A stretch of 64,000 bases of DNA from Halomonas sp. (GTDB lineage Bacteria > Pseudomonadota > Gammaproteobacteria > Pseudomonadales > Halomonadaceae), in NCBI RefSeq assembly GCF_029263665.1, contig NZ_JAJUFQ010000005.1, positions 62,001 to 126,000 of the forward strand, read 5' to 3'. Below are positions 27,964 through 35,347 of this stretch, in pieces; the stretch's first letter is position 1; every line of letters starts with the position of its first letter. The position numbers were made by a program, and so were the translations under genes. A model generated the notes under the pieces. That model ran no database searches. It had not been told where the DNA came from and saw only the letters and a program-made list of their open reading frames with translations.

Positions 27964-28077
27964 GTGCGGTCCCGGCAGTATCCGCTATGGTATGCGGGTC
28001 CGCACTGTCGATTTTGCCATCAGGAGCCTCTTCCGCCGTACTTTCGTCCGTCAAGGTCAAGGCTCCTTCGGCAGTGC
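27964..28077 (+). promoter_or_regulatory. Structured leader with alternative hairpins upstream of the symporter
   Basis: Hairpin A pairs GTGCGGTCCC (27964-27973) with GGGTCCGCAC (27996-28005), with one T-T mismatch. Hairpin B pairs GCACTG (28002-28007) with CAGTGC (28072-28077) and encloses GGAGCC (28023-28028) pairing with GGCTCC (28061-28066), leaving an asymmetric internal loop. The bases GCAC at 28002-28005 belong to both, so A and B exclude each other. This is the behaviour of an attenuator or riboswitch. The element ends 33 bases before the symporter start. Its class is not recognised and it could also act on the other strand. Confidence 0.5.
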
Positions 28078-28079
28078 AT

Positions 28080-28087
28080 AACAACAA
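28080..28087 (+). promoter_or_regulatory. Possible Hfq/Crc catabolite-repression motif
   Basis: AACAACAA lies 10 bases before the AAGGGAG ribosome binding site of the symporter gene. It fits the A-A-N-A-A-N-A-A motif bound by Hfq with Crc in Pseudomonas to block translation of amino-acid uptake genes. The match is short; the role here is inferred. Confidence 0.35.
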
Positions 28088-28110
28088 GTCCTGATACAAG
28101 GGAGACTTCC

Positions 28111-29502
28111 GTGGAAACACTCACTAATATCTTCACCGCCATCAATGGCGTGGTCTGGGGGCCGTTGATGCTGATCCTGTTGCTCGGGGTTGGTATCTAT
28201 CTGCAGTTGGGCTTGAAGCTGTTGCCGATTCGTAAGCTCGGCATGGGGTTCAAGCTGATGTGGGCAGGCCGGGATGGGAAGGCCGGGGCGAAGGAAGAAG
28301 ATGGGGAAGTGTCTCCGTTCAATGCCCTGATGACCGCTCTATCCGCCACTATCGGTACCGGTAATATCGCAGGTGTCGCCACGGCTATTGCCCTGGGGGG
28401 GCCGGGTGCGGTGTTCTGGATGTGGATCACGGCCTTGGTAGGTATGGCGACCAAGTTCGCTGAAGCTGTTCTGGCTGTGCGCTATCGCGAGACCGATGAG
28501 AACGGCTACCACATCGGTGGCCCGATGTTCTACATCAAGAATGGTCTGGGTCAGAAATGGGCCTGGTTGGGCGGCCTGTTCGCCTTCTTTGGGGCCATCG
28601 CGGCCTTTGGCATCGGCAACACCGTGCAGGCCAACTCCGTGGCGGACGCCTTGGCATCGAGCTTCAGCATTCCCCATTGGCTAACGGGTGTGATCCTGAT
28701 GGTGCTTTCTGGTGCGGTGATCCTCGGCGGGATCAAGCGTATCGCCAAGGTGGCCGGTAAGCTGGTTCCGGTCATGGGGATTGCCTACATCGCGGCAGGC
28801 CTGGTGGTTCTGGCCATCAACGCTGAGCACATTGGTGATGCTTTTGCCAGCATCTTCACCTATGCCTTCAACCCGCACGCAGCTGCTGGAGGCTTTGCTG
28901 GTGCAGCCGTCATGGCCGCCATTCGCTTCGGTGTTGCCCGTGGTATCTTTTCCAACGAGGCAGGCCTGGGTAGTGCGCCCATCGCCCACGCGGCAGCTCA
29001 GACCAAGAATCCAGTGCGTCAGGGCCTGATTGCCATGCTGGGTACCTTCATCGATACCATCATGGTCTGCTCCATTACCGCTCTGGTCATCCTGACCGCT
29101 CCAGTGTGGCTGACGGGTGAGGAAGGTGCGTCTCTGACGGCGCTGTCGTTCGACAGTGCGTTGTCTGGTGCTGGTCAGTATATCGTCGCCATTGCGCTGG
29201 CTGTCTTTGCCTTCACCACGATTCTGGGCTGGTCCTTCTACGGTGAGAAGTGTTTCCAGTACCTGTTCGGTACACGCTCGATCATGATCTATCGCGTCCT
29301 GTTCGTGCTGGCCGTGCCGCTGGGTGCCGTTGCCAAGCTGGGATTCATCTGGCTGATGGCCGATACCTTCAACGCCATGATGGCCATTCCCAACCTGATC
29401 GCCCTGGCACTGTTGTCGCCGGTGGTCTTCAAGCTGACCAAGGACTACTTCGACGGCAAGGACGTTCTGCCGGGTGAAGATCTCAACCACGACAAATCCT
29501 GA
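28111..29502 (+). CDS. Sodium:alanine/glycine symporter (AGCS family)
   Basis: This 463-residue transporter with about eleven membrane helices imports alanine or glycine with sodium. Family motifs include FNALMTALSATIGTGNIAGV near residue 70, GGPGAVFWMWITALVGMATKF near 95, and RGIFSNEAGLGSAPIAHAAA near 275. The GTG start at 28111 is supported by AAGGGAG seven bases upstream and by family alignment; frames further upstream run through the structured leader. It lies between gcvHP and gcvT, so glycine is the likely substrate here. A hairpin separates it from gcvT. Confidence 0.92.
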   Translation: METLTNIFTAINGVVWGPLMLILLLGVGIYLQLGLKLLPIRKLGMGFKLMWAGRDGKAGAKEEDGEVSPFNALMTALSATIGTGNIAGVATAIALGGPGAVFWMWITALVGMATKFAEAVLAVRYRETDENGYHIGGPMFYIKNGLGQKWAWLGGLFAFFGAIAAFGIGNTVQANSVADALASSFSIPHWLTGVILMVLSGAVILGGIKRIAKVAGKLVPVMGIAYIAAGLVVLAINAEHIGDAFASIFTYAFNPHAAAGGFAGAAVMAAIRFGVARGIFSNEAGLGSAPIAHAAAQTKNPVRQGLIAMLGTFIDTIMVCSITALVILTAPVWLTGEEGASLTALSFDSALSGAGQYIVAIALAVFAFTTILGWSFYGEKCFQYLFGTRSIMIYRVLFVLAVPLGAVAKLGFIWLMADTFNAMMAIPNLIALALLSPVVFKLTKDYFDGKDVLPGEDLNHDKS

Positions 29503-29507
29503 GCAAA

Positions 29508-29539
29508 CTCCGCTGGGCAATCTGGATTGCTCAGCGGGG
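29508..29539 (+). promoter_or_regulatory. Hairpin between symporter gene and gcvT
   Basis: CCGCTGGGCAAT pairs with ATTGCTCAGCGG (one G-T pair) around CTGG just after the symporter stop and 17 bases before gcvT. Without a T-run it is a weak terminator at best; it may set relative expression of the two genes. Confidence 0.5.
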
Positions 29540-29555
29540 CAGTATTCCATAATCC

Positions 29556-30680
29556 ATGAGTGAAAACGCCATGAGTGACCTCAAGACGACTCCGCTTCAC
29601 GCCCTGCACCAGGAATTGGGTGCCAGGATGGTACCTTTTGCAGGATATGACATGCCTGTGCAGTATCCGCTAGGGGTCAAGAAGGAACACGAACACACCC
29701 GGGCTGCCTGTGGTCTGTTCGACGTCTCGCACATGGCGCAAGTTCTGATTCGTGGAGAGGAGCCGCTGGCCGCACTGGAACGTCTGGTATGTGCCGACCT
29801 GGTGGACCTGCCGCAGGGAATGCAGCGCTATGGCCTGTTTACCAACGATCAGGGGGGTATTCTCGATGACCTGATGGTCGTCAATGCCGGTGATCATGTC
29901 TATATGGTGGTCAATGCGGCTTGCCGTGAGCAGGATGAGGCGCATTTGCGAGTAGGCCTGCCTCATCACGATATTGACGTCGTGGAGCGCGGACTGTTGG
30001 CCATTCAGGGGCCGAAGACTGCCGAAGTGATGGCGCGTCTTTGTCCCGAGGCATGCAAGCTGGTGTTCATGCAACATGGACGCTTTGATATTGATGGCAT
30101 CCCGGTATGGGTGAGCCGCAGTGGCTACACCGGTGAAGATGGCTTCGAGATTTCTGTCGCAGCAGAGCAGACGGAAGCGCTGGCTCGCTTGTTGCTGGCT
30201 CAGGAAGAGGTAGAGGCCATTGGTCTGGGAGCTCGAGATTCGCTGCGACTGGAAGCAGGGCTATGTCTGTATGGTCATGACATCGATACCACGACGACAC
30301 CTGCAGAGGCTGGCTTGATCTGGGCTGTCGGCAAATCCCGCAGGAATGGTGGTGAACGGGAAGGCGGTTTCCCCGGTGCCGATGTGGTACTGGATCAGAT
30401 TGCCAACAAGAGCCAGCAACGCAAGCGTGTCGGCCTGCTTGGCGAAGGTCGCGCCCCGGTACGTGAAGGTGCTGAGCTCTATAGTGACGATGGCGAGCGT
30501 CTGGGACAGGTCACATCCGGTGGCTTTGGTCCTGCGGTGGGTAAGCCGGTTGCGATGGGCTATGTCAATCTCTCCCATGCGGAAATCGGTACTACCGTAT
30601 ACGCTGAAGTGCGTGGCAAACGCCTGCCGATGCTAGTCACGAAGATGCCAGTGATCACACCGGGCTATTATCGGGGGTGA
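29556..30680 (+). CDS. gcvT: Glycine cleavage system aminomethyltransferase, T protein
   Basis: This 374-residue tetrahydrofolate-dependent enzyme releases ammonia from the aminomethyl-lipoyl arm and makes methylene-THF. It carries the N-terminal PFAGYDMPVQY, the folate-site FDVSHMAQ and VSRSGYTGEDGFEIS near residue 190, and the C-terminal barrel ending MPVITPGYYRG. A second ATG five codons on (29571, MSDLKTT) is an equally good start, with GAG seven bases before it. It is divergent from gcvHP and downstream of the symporter, a split arrangement. A strong terminator follows. Confidence 0.95.
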   Translation: MSENAMSDLKTTPLHALHQELGARMVPFAGYDMPVQYPLGVKKEHEHTRAACGLFDVSHMAQVLIRGEEPLAALERLVCADLVDLPQGMQRYGLFTNDQGGILDDLMVVNAGDHVYMVVNAACREQDEAHLRVGLPHHDIDVVERGLLAIQGPKTAEVMARLCPEACKLVFMQHGRFDIDGIPVWVSRSGYTGEDGFEISVAAEQTEALARLLLAQEEVEAIGLGARDSLRLEAGLCLYGHDIDTTTTPAEAGLIWAVGKSRRNGGEREGGFPGADVVLDQIANKSQQRKRVGLLGEGRAPVREGAELYSDDGERLGQVTSGGFGPAVGKPVAMGYVNLSHAEIGTTVYAEVRGKRLPMLVTKMPVITPGYYRG

Positions 30681-30689
30681 AGCGGCGGG

Positions 30690-30745
30690 TTACGAGCCAT
30701 AAGCTTTAAGCCACGAGCCGTAAGCCATAAGTTTGAAGCGATAAG
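30690..30745 (+). repeat. Degenerate heptamer array (consensus CCATAAG)
   Basis: Eight consecutive 7-base units lie right after gcvT: TTACGAG, CCATAAG, CTTTAAG, CCACGAG, CCGTAAG, CCATAAG, TTTGAAG and CGATAAG. All end in AAG or GAG in strict 7-base register. It stands just before the terminator and has a related array in inverted orientation on the other side. Confidence 0.8.
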
Positions 30746-30746
30746 T

Positions 30747-30780
30747 GAAAGCCCCTGCAGTTCAAGCTGCAGGGGCTTTC
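30747..30780. terminator. Strong terminator after gcvT
   Basis: A perfect 14-bp stem, GAAAGCCCCTGCAG with CTGCAGGGGCTTTC, encloses TTCAAG. A-rich and T-rich arms allow use in both directions, between gcvT (plus) and the AlkB-like gene (minus). Confidence 0.9.
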
Positions 30781-30831
30781 TCGTGAGATGTCATGTGTTG
30801 CATGGAGCCAGGCCACGACAGGATACTGCTG

Positions 30832-30866
30832 GCTTACCGCTTACCGCTTACCGCTTACCGCTTACC
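30832..30866 (-). repeat. Perfect heptamer array GCTTACC x5
   Basis: Five exact tandem copies of GCTTACC (read on minus, GGTAAGC) lie at the 3' end of the AlkB-like gene and include its TAA stop. On the minus strand the unit reads CGGTAAG in another phase, the same core as the array at 30690-30745, so the two arrays face each other around the terminator. Confidence 0.9.
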
Positions 30867-31437
30867 GCTCGATCCAGCGAAACGTCAGGTTGATTCTTTG
30901 ACCGGCGATCTTGCGAGGCAGTAGAGCATGTTCCAGGCGTTCCTGAACCCCAGGCCCCATCACCAGCAGGCTGCCATGTTCCAGCCAGATATTGAAAGAA
31001 GGTTCGGAACGGTCTTTCCAGCGCCAGCGAAGTGGGCGGCAGCTCCCCAGGCTGATGGAAGCAATACATGGGGCATTTCCCAGCTCTGGTTCGTTGTCAC
31101 TATGCCAGCCCATGCGTTCATTGCCGTCGCGGTAGCGATTGAGCAGAACACTGTTGAAGCGATAGGGCGCCAGCTGTTGTTCCAGACGCTGACGAATCTG
31201 CTCCACGTGAGGGTGCCAGGGCTCTGGCGTGAATATCTGGCCAGAATAGCGGTAGTGGCAATCACCCATCCATACCTGCTGGCGTGGAATGGGATGCTCC
31301 TTGCCGTACAGCCTGAGACTGGGGCGCTGCCAATCGAGCTGGTGGCTTAGCATCGTAAGCAAGTCATCAGCTTCTTCGGAGGGAAGAAAGCTGCTGATAT
31401 ATGTCAGAGGAGGGGATGTCAGGACCGAGCTATGCAT
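30862..31437 (-). CDS. AlkB-like 2-oxoglutarate-dependent dioxygenase
   Basis: This protein of about 191 residues has the AlkB fold. The iron ligands are H and D in WHSDNEPELG near residue 112 and the later H in LEHALLP near 170; the 2-oxoglutarate arginine is in RINLTFRW at the C-terminus. The NRYRDGNERMGWHSD stretch matches the short AlkB/ALKBH2-like group that demethylates alkylated bases in nucleic acids. The ATG at 31437 has GGAGG directly against it, so a TTG at 31461 is an alternative start. It follows the PAP2 gene by 140 bases. The heptamer array overlaps its stop. Confidence 0.88.
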   Translation of the reverse strand: MHSSVLTSPPLTYISSFLPSEEADDLLTMLSHQLDWQRPSLRLYGKEHPIPRQQVWMGDCHYRYSGQIFTPEPWHPHVEQIRQRLEQQLAPYRFNSVLLNRYRDGNERMGWHSDNEPELGNAPCIASISLGSCRPLRWRWKDRSEPSFNIWLEHGSLLVMGPGVQERLEHALLPRKIAGQRINLTFRWIER

Positions 31438-31577
31438 CCTCCGAGCATACTTGCGCGGCAATGTCCTGACTAGCCTGCGTACAAACAGACATTGCGAGCG
31501 TGCTCGAGCTTATTTCATGACCTTCTTTTATTTCATCGCCATCTTTCACGGCGTCGGAAGGCGATGCAGTGAATCTA

Positions 31578-32153
31578 TCAAGGAGCCGTGATGTTGATGA
31601 TTTCCTGTACGGGCGACAACGCCAGGTTGAGCTGGGCAAAGCCGTAACCCAGCAGAGCGCCTGCAAGAACATCACTGATGTAGTGCAATCCCAGGCCGAC
31701 TCTTGAAATGGCGATCAGCATGGCGATGGGAACGAGCCATGGCAGCAGGGCTGGAGCATGGGTGGCTACCAGTGCGCAGAACATGACGGCGTGCATGGTA
31801 TGGCCGCTGGGAAAGCTGTAACGGTCGCGAGCAGGTTCGCTGCAGGTAATGCTGCCGCCAAAGGTGATGAAGGGGCGTTCGCGGCACAAGCGCGTCTTGA
31901 CCAGTTTGTAGACGGCAATAGCCGCTAGAGCGGTCAGAGTATATTCGAGCATCAGCCGCAAGCCGATGTCGCGGCCATGAATGGCGGGCTGCGCAAGAAT
32001 CAAGGCGACCCAGAGAGGCCAGTCTCCTGCCTTGCTGGCCATCTTCAACGTCATCAGCCAGGGTTGGTGAATACTCAATCCAGCCATGCGCTGACAGAGA
32101 TGCCATTCGATCATGTCGAGTCGGTCAAACACCTGCGGGGTTCGAGATCTCAT
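31578..32153 (-). CDS. PAP2-family membrane phosphatase
   Basis: This 191-residue protein has about five membrane helices and the three acid-phosphatase motifs: KTRLCRERPF near residue 86, YSFPSGHTMHAV near 113 and SRVGLGLHYISDVLAGA near 155. All catalytic residues (K, R, S-G-H, R, H, D) are present. PAP2 enzymes remove phosphate from phosphatidate, phosphatidylglycerol phosphate or undecaprenyl diphosphate. The ATG at 32153, with GGGAG upstream, overlaps the end of the GT4 gene by 29 bases, so the two are coupled. This favours a lipid substrate used by the glycosyltransferase. Confidence 0.9.
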   Translation of the reverse strand: MRSRTPQVFDRLDMIEWHLCQRMAGLSIHQPWLMTLKMASKAGDWPLWVALILAQPAIHGRDIGLRLMLEYTLTALAAIAVYKLVKTRLCRERPFITFGGSITCSEPARDRYSFPSGHTMHAVMFCALVATHAPALLPWLVPIAMLIAISRVGLGLHYISDVLAGALLGYGFAQLNLALSPVQEIINITAP

Positions 32154-33285
32154 TATGGGACTCCCGTGCGCTAAGGTGAGTATTGAGGAAGGTCTCGGCA
32201 ATGGCCGGCCAGCGGTAAGACAAGGCACGTTCTCTTGCGGCACGCCCCAGACGTGCATAGCGTGCCTGCTGTTGACAGAGCTCGGCAGCAGCGAGGCGGA
32301 AACCGGCTGGGTCGTTTGCTGCCAATTGGAGTCCATCCTCGTCATGACTGATAAGCTCAGCACCTGCCGCGTGGCGGAAGGCAACGACAGCCAGGCCGCT
32401 GGCCATGGCTTCCAGCACGACGTTGCCCCAGGTTTCGGACAATGAAGGGAAGATGAAGATATCGGCGCTGGCGTAGTGCGAGGGCAGTTCCTTGGCACTG
32501 ATAAAGCCCGTGAAGATGGCATCTGGCAGGGCCTTTTCCAGGCCTGCACGTCCCGGGCCATCGCCAACGATGACCAAGCGCATGTCGGGGCGGGCTTCCT
32601 GCATGTCGAGGAACGTATCGCGCAACAGGTTCAGGTTCTTCTCTGGTGCCAGGCGTCCCACATAGAGGGCGACGGGTTGATGAGGGCCGGCTCCCCAGTG
32701 GTCTCGCAGCGCTTGATTGCGCTTGACGGGATCGAAGTTCTGGCCATCGATACCGCGCGCCATCACGTTGACTCGCTCGAACCCGAATGCACCCAGTTCC
32801 TGGGCCTGTTGATGCGTGGGCACCAGAGTGGCTGCACAGCGGTTATGGAAATGGCGCAGACGGCTGCGAACCACAGGGGCCATCCAGGGAATGCCATAAT
32901 CCTGACAATAATGATCGAAGTTGGTGTGCCAGCCGCTGACAACGGGTATCGACATGCGCTCTGCCGCACGCAGGGCTGACCAGCCTAGCGGGCCTTCTGT
33001 CGCGACATAGACGGCATCTGGTCTCTGTTGTTTCCATAGCTGGCGAATCTTGCTCGTTGCAGGCCAGCCAATACGCACTTCCTTGTAGCCCGGCACTGAC
33101 ATCCCACGTACCTGCAGCTCGCTTTCCATGCCTTCGGCCTTGGGAGCCTGGGGATCGGCTGGTCGTGGACGAACCAGTTGCAGCGTGACGCCACGAGCTC
33201 TCAGCTCTCGACTGATATTGCCCAATGTGTGGGCGACACCGTTGATATCAGGAGACCAGGTTTCGCTGACCAGACAAATGCGCAT
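32125..33285 (-). CDS. GT4-family glycosyltransferase
   Basis: This 386-residue GT-B enzyme starts MRICLVSETWSPDINGVA, typical of the mannosyl/glucosyl-transferases that act on phosphatidylinositol, diacylglycerol or related lipids. The C-terminal nucleotide-sugar domain has ALYVGRLAPEKNL near residue 207, VGDGPGRAGLE, and the E-x7-E motif in SETWGNVVLEAMASG near 287. There is no signal peptide; it should act at the inner face of the membrane. The acceptor is unknown. Coupling to a PAP2 phosphatase and proximity to an acyltransferase suggest a membrane glycolipid. Confidence 0.88.
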   Translation of the reverse strand: MRICLVSETWSPDINGVAHTLGNISRELRARGVTLQLVRPRPADPQAPKAEGMESELQVRGMSVPGYKEVRIGWPATSKIRQLWKQQRPDAVYVATEGPLGWSALRAAERMSIPVVSGWHTNFDHYCQDYGIPWMAPVVRSRLRHFHNRCAATLVPTHQQAQELGAFGFERVNVMARGIDGQNFDPVKRNQALRDHWGAGPHQPVALYVGRLAPEKNLNLLRDTFLDMQEARPDMRLVIVGDGPGRAGLEKALPDAIFTGFISAKELPSHYASADIFIFPSLSETWGNVVLEAMASGLAVVAFRHAAGAELISHDEDGLQLAANDPAGFRLAAAELCQQQARYARLGRAARERALSYRWPAIAETFLNTHLSARESHNEISNPAGV

Positions 33286-33370
33286 GGAGTTCCTCGTGCC
33301 AATTAAGCTATTCGAGCTGTTATCGGCACAAGATTGAAGTCATCGAATGACAGTTCAGAGACATGATGAT

Positions 33371-33408
33371 GAAAAGGCTGTGACGCGATGACGCGTTACG
33401 GCCTTTTC
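33371..33408 (-). terminator. Terminator after the NlpD-like gene
   Basis: GAAAAGGCTGTGACGCG pairs fully (with G-T wobbles) with CGCGTTACGGCCTTTTC around ATGA. On the minus strand it lies 45 bases past the NlpD-like stop and ends in TTTTC, before the GT4 gene. Confidence 0.8.
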
Positions 33409-33452
33409 AGGACGAGAAAAGTCAATTTATGACGATGAAAGCCAATTTTCGA

Positions 33453-34385
33453 TTATTTCAGTACAGATGTAGGATTGATCGGCTTGCCGCCGTGACGGAT
33501 GTCGAACAACAGGTCGTAACGTCCGCTGCTGCTGTGCTTTCCAACGACACATAACGGAGTGCCGGGCTGGACGCTTTGGCCATTCTTGACCAGGAGCCGG
33601 TCGCACAGGGCGTAGACACTCTGCAGGTTATCTGAATGGTGGACGATGACCACGTTACCCAACTGGCGCATGCTGTCGGCAAAGCGTACCTGGCCAGCGG
33701 CTGCGGCCTTGGCCTGGGCTCCGGCATCGGTTGCCAGCAGCATGGGCTGCAAGGTGCCGTGACTGTCGGGGCCATAGCGGCGGACAATACGATATTCATC
33801 CAATGGCCAGGACCAGTTGCGGGCACTGGAAGGCACCTTGCCGGGATCCGGCAGGCGCGCGGAAGCTGATGATGTGGACGCAGCGGCCGAAGCGCGACTT
33901 GCTGTGCTGGTGGCTTTGCCAGACAGCGGCACTTGCACCAGTTGGCCAACGCGCAGGTTGGTAGCTGAAACTCCGGGGTTGGCGGCCTGAATGCGTTGTG
34001 CTGTGCTGCCAAAGCGACGGGCAATAGCGCTGAAGGTATCACCGCTGCGAATCTGGTAGCGATAAGGTCCGCCAGAAGGTGCTCGCTCCTGTTGGCTGGG
34101 AACCAGCAAGCGCTGACCCACGGCCATGCGCTGCGAATCGACACCGGGGTTGAAACGTTGCAGGCGAGCCAATGGGACCCCGGCACGGGAGGCGATGGTA
34201 CCCAGGGTATCGCCACGCTGTACGGTGACCCATTGACCGGCAATGCTGCTGCTGGTACTGCTGATAGCGGAGGAAGGGCTTCCGCCATCTGTTGACTGGC
34301 CGGCACAGCCAGCCAGCACGAGTGCGATTACCAGTGGTGCGAATCTAGAGAGGCATCCTTTTCCTGCCACAGGGCGTTGAGCCAT
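33453..34385 (-). CDS. NlpD-like lipoprotein with LysM repeats and degenerate LytM domain
   Basis: This 310-residue protein has a signal peptide with lipobox LAGC (Cys27). Two LysM peptidoglycan-binding repeats follow (about 51-95 with GDTLGTIASRAGV, and 107-153 with GDTFSAIARRFGS), then a Ser/Ala-rich linker and a C-terminal M23/LytM domain (about 195-310). The M23 zinc ligands are gone: the H-x-H motif reads YDLLFD and the first H-x3-D region is LLATDAG. It is therefore probably a regulator of amidases, as NlpD and EnvC are, rather than a hydrolase. The start lies 58 bases inside the acyltransferase gene. Confidence 0.85.
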   Translation of the reverse strand: MAQRPVAGKGCLSRFAPLVIALVLAGCAGQSTDGGSPSSAISSTSSSIAGQWVTVQRGDTLGTIASRAGVPLARLQRFNPGVDSQRMAVGQRLLVPSQQERAPSGGPYRYQIRSGDTFSAIARRFGSTAQRIQAANPGVSATNLRVGQLVQVPLSGKATSTASRASAAASTSSASARLPDPGKVPSSARNWSWPLDEYRIVRRYGPDSHGTLQPMLLATDAGAQAKAAAAGQVRFADSMRQLGNVVIVHHSDNLQSVYALCDRLLVKNGQSVQPGTPLCVVGKHSSSGRYDLLFDIRHGGKPINPTSVLK

Positions 34386-35203
34386 GAGTGGAATCGTTCC
34401 TTGTAGGTCGAGTCGTCATGATAGCGGCCATCGAGCATCCAGTCTTCGACTTCCAGCAAGCGCGCATCAAGACGAATGGCCTTTTCACGTCCGCACAGAA
34501 AGTCCCAGAAATTGGGTTCGGGGGACTGGTAATCGATGGTCACGTCAATGATACCGCTGAGACGGTCACCAAGCAGCCCCAATACCTGAGCACAACCACC
34601 TGCCTTGGGACGCAGCAAGTGCTGGAAAGGGCTCAGGCGTGCGACTTTCTTGGCTTCGGTGAAGCGGGTACCTTCGACAAAGTTGATGATGGCAATGGGC
34701 ACATCCCGGGCACGTTCGCACATGCGCTCGGTTGCCTTGCGGTCTCGTTGCGCAAGCTTGGGAGCCTTGACCAGCTGTTCCCGCGTATAGCGGCGCATAA
34801 AGGGAAACTCCAACGCCCACCAGGCAAGGCCAACGATGGGGATCCAGATCAGTTGCTGCTTGATGAAGAAACGTGGCATGGGAATCCGGCGGTGCATCGC
34901 CATCATCAGAATGAAGATATCGGTCCAGCTCTTGTGATTGGAGATCACCAACCACCAGTCGTCAGGGGATAGACCTTCAGGCACCTGAAGGCGTACATCC
35001 GGTTTTACCCAGTGTTTCATCCACCATAGATTGAAGCCAATCCAGTTCAAGGCGATGGCATTCAGGCCAGCGAGAACCTTGCGCTGCAAGGGGCGTCCGG
35101 GAACGACGAGCTTGACCAGTGTCAGAATGATCAATGGCACGGCCCAGAACAAGGTATTGAGCATCAGAAGCAGGATGCTGATCAGCCCCTTGATGGTAGA
35201 CAT
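34328..35203 (-). CDS. YihG-type 1-acylglycerol-3-phosphate acyltransferase
   Basis: This 291-residue inner-membrane protein has an N-terminal hydrophobic hairpin and the PlsC motifs: NHKSWTD near residue 90 (H-x4-D catalytic pair) and NFVEGTRFT near 175. The pattern WWLVISNHKSWTDIF is that of the YihG/LCLAT-like subgroup, which acylates lysophosphatidate or lysophosphatidylinositol-type lipids. The ATG at 35203 has GAGGAA nine bases upstream. It heads a minus-strand unit with the NlpD-like gene, which it overlaps. Confidence 0.9.
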   Translation of the reverse strand: MSTIKGLISILLLMLNTLFWAVPLIILTLVKLVVPGRPLQRKVLAGLNAIALNWIGFNLWWMKHWVKPDVRLQVPEGLSPDDWWLVISNHKSWTDIFILMMAMHRRIPMPRFFIKQQLIWIPIVGLAWWALEFPFMRRYTREQLVKAPKLAQRDRKATERMCERARDVPIAIINFVEGTRFTEAKKVARLSPFQHLLRPKAGGCAQVLGLLGDRLSGIIDVTIDYQSPEPNFWDFLCGREKAIRLDARLLEVEDWMLDGRYHDDSTYKERFHSWLNALWQEKDASLDSHHW

Positions 35204-35347
35204 GCCGGGTTCCTCAATGAAATGCACATGATAAGCAGGAAGGTTTCACCAATTGAGCGTTCTTGTTACCAAGATGGGCAATGCTCAGGGGGGGCAATGC
35301 TAATGGATCTTGCGTTGTCTGCCCAGTCTGCCGGGAGATCCTGATAA

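Noticed and set aside
27572..28110. Canonical glycine riboswitch upstream of gcvH or the symporter gene
   Set aside because: The conserved tandem aptamer cores could not be found in order on either strand; only fragments resemble them, so the region is reported as an unclassified structured leader instead.
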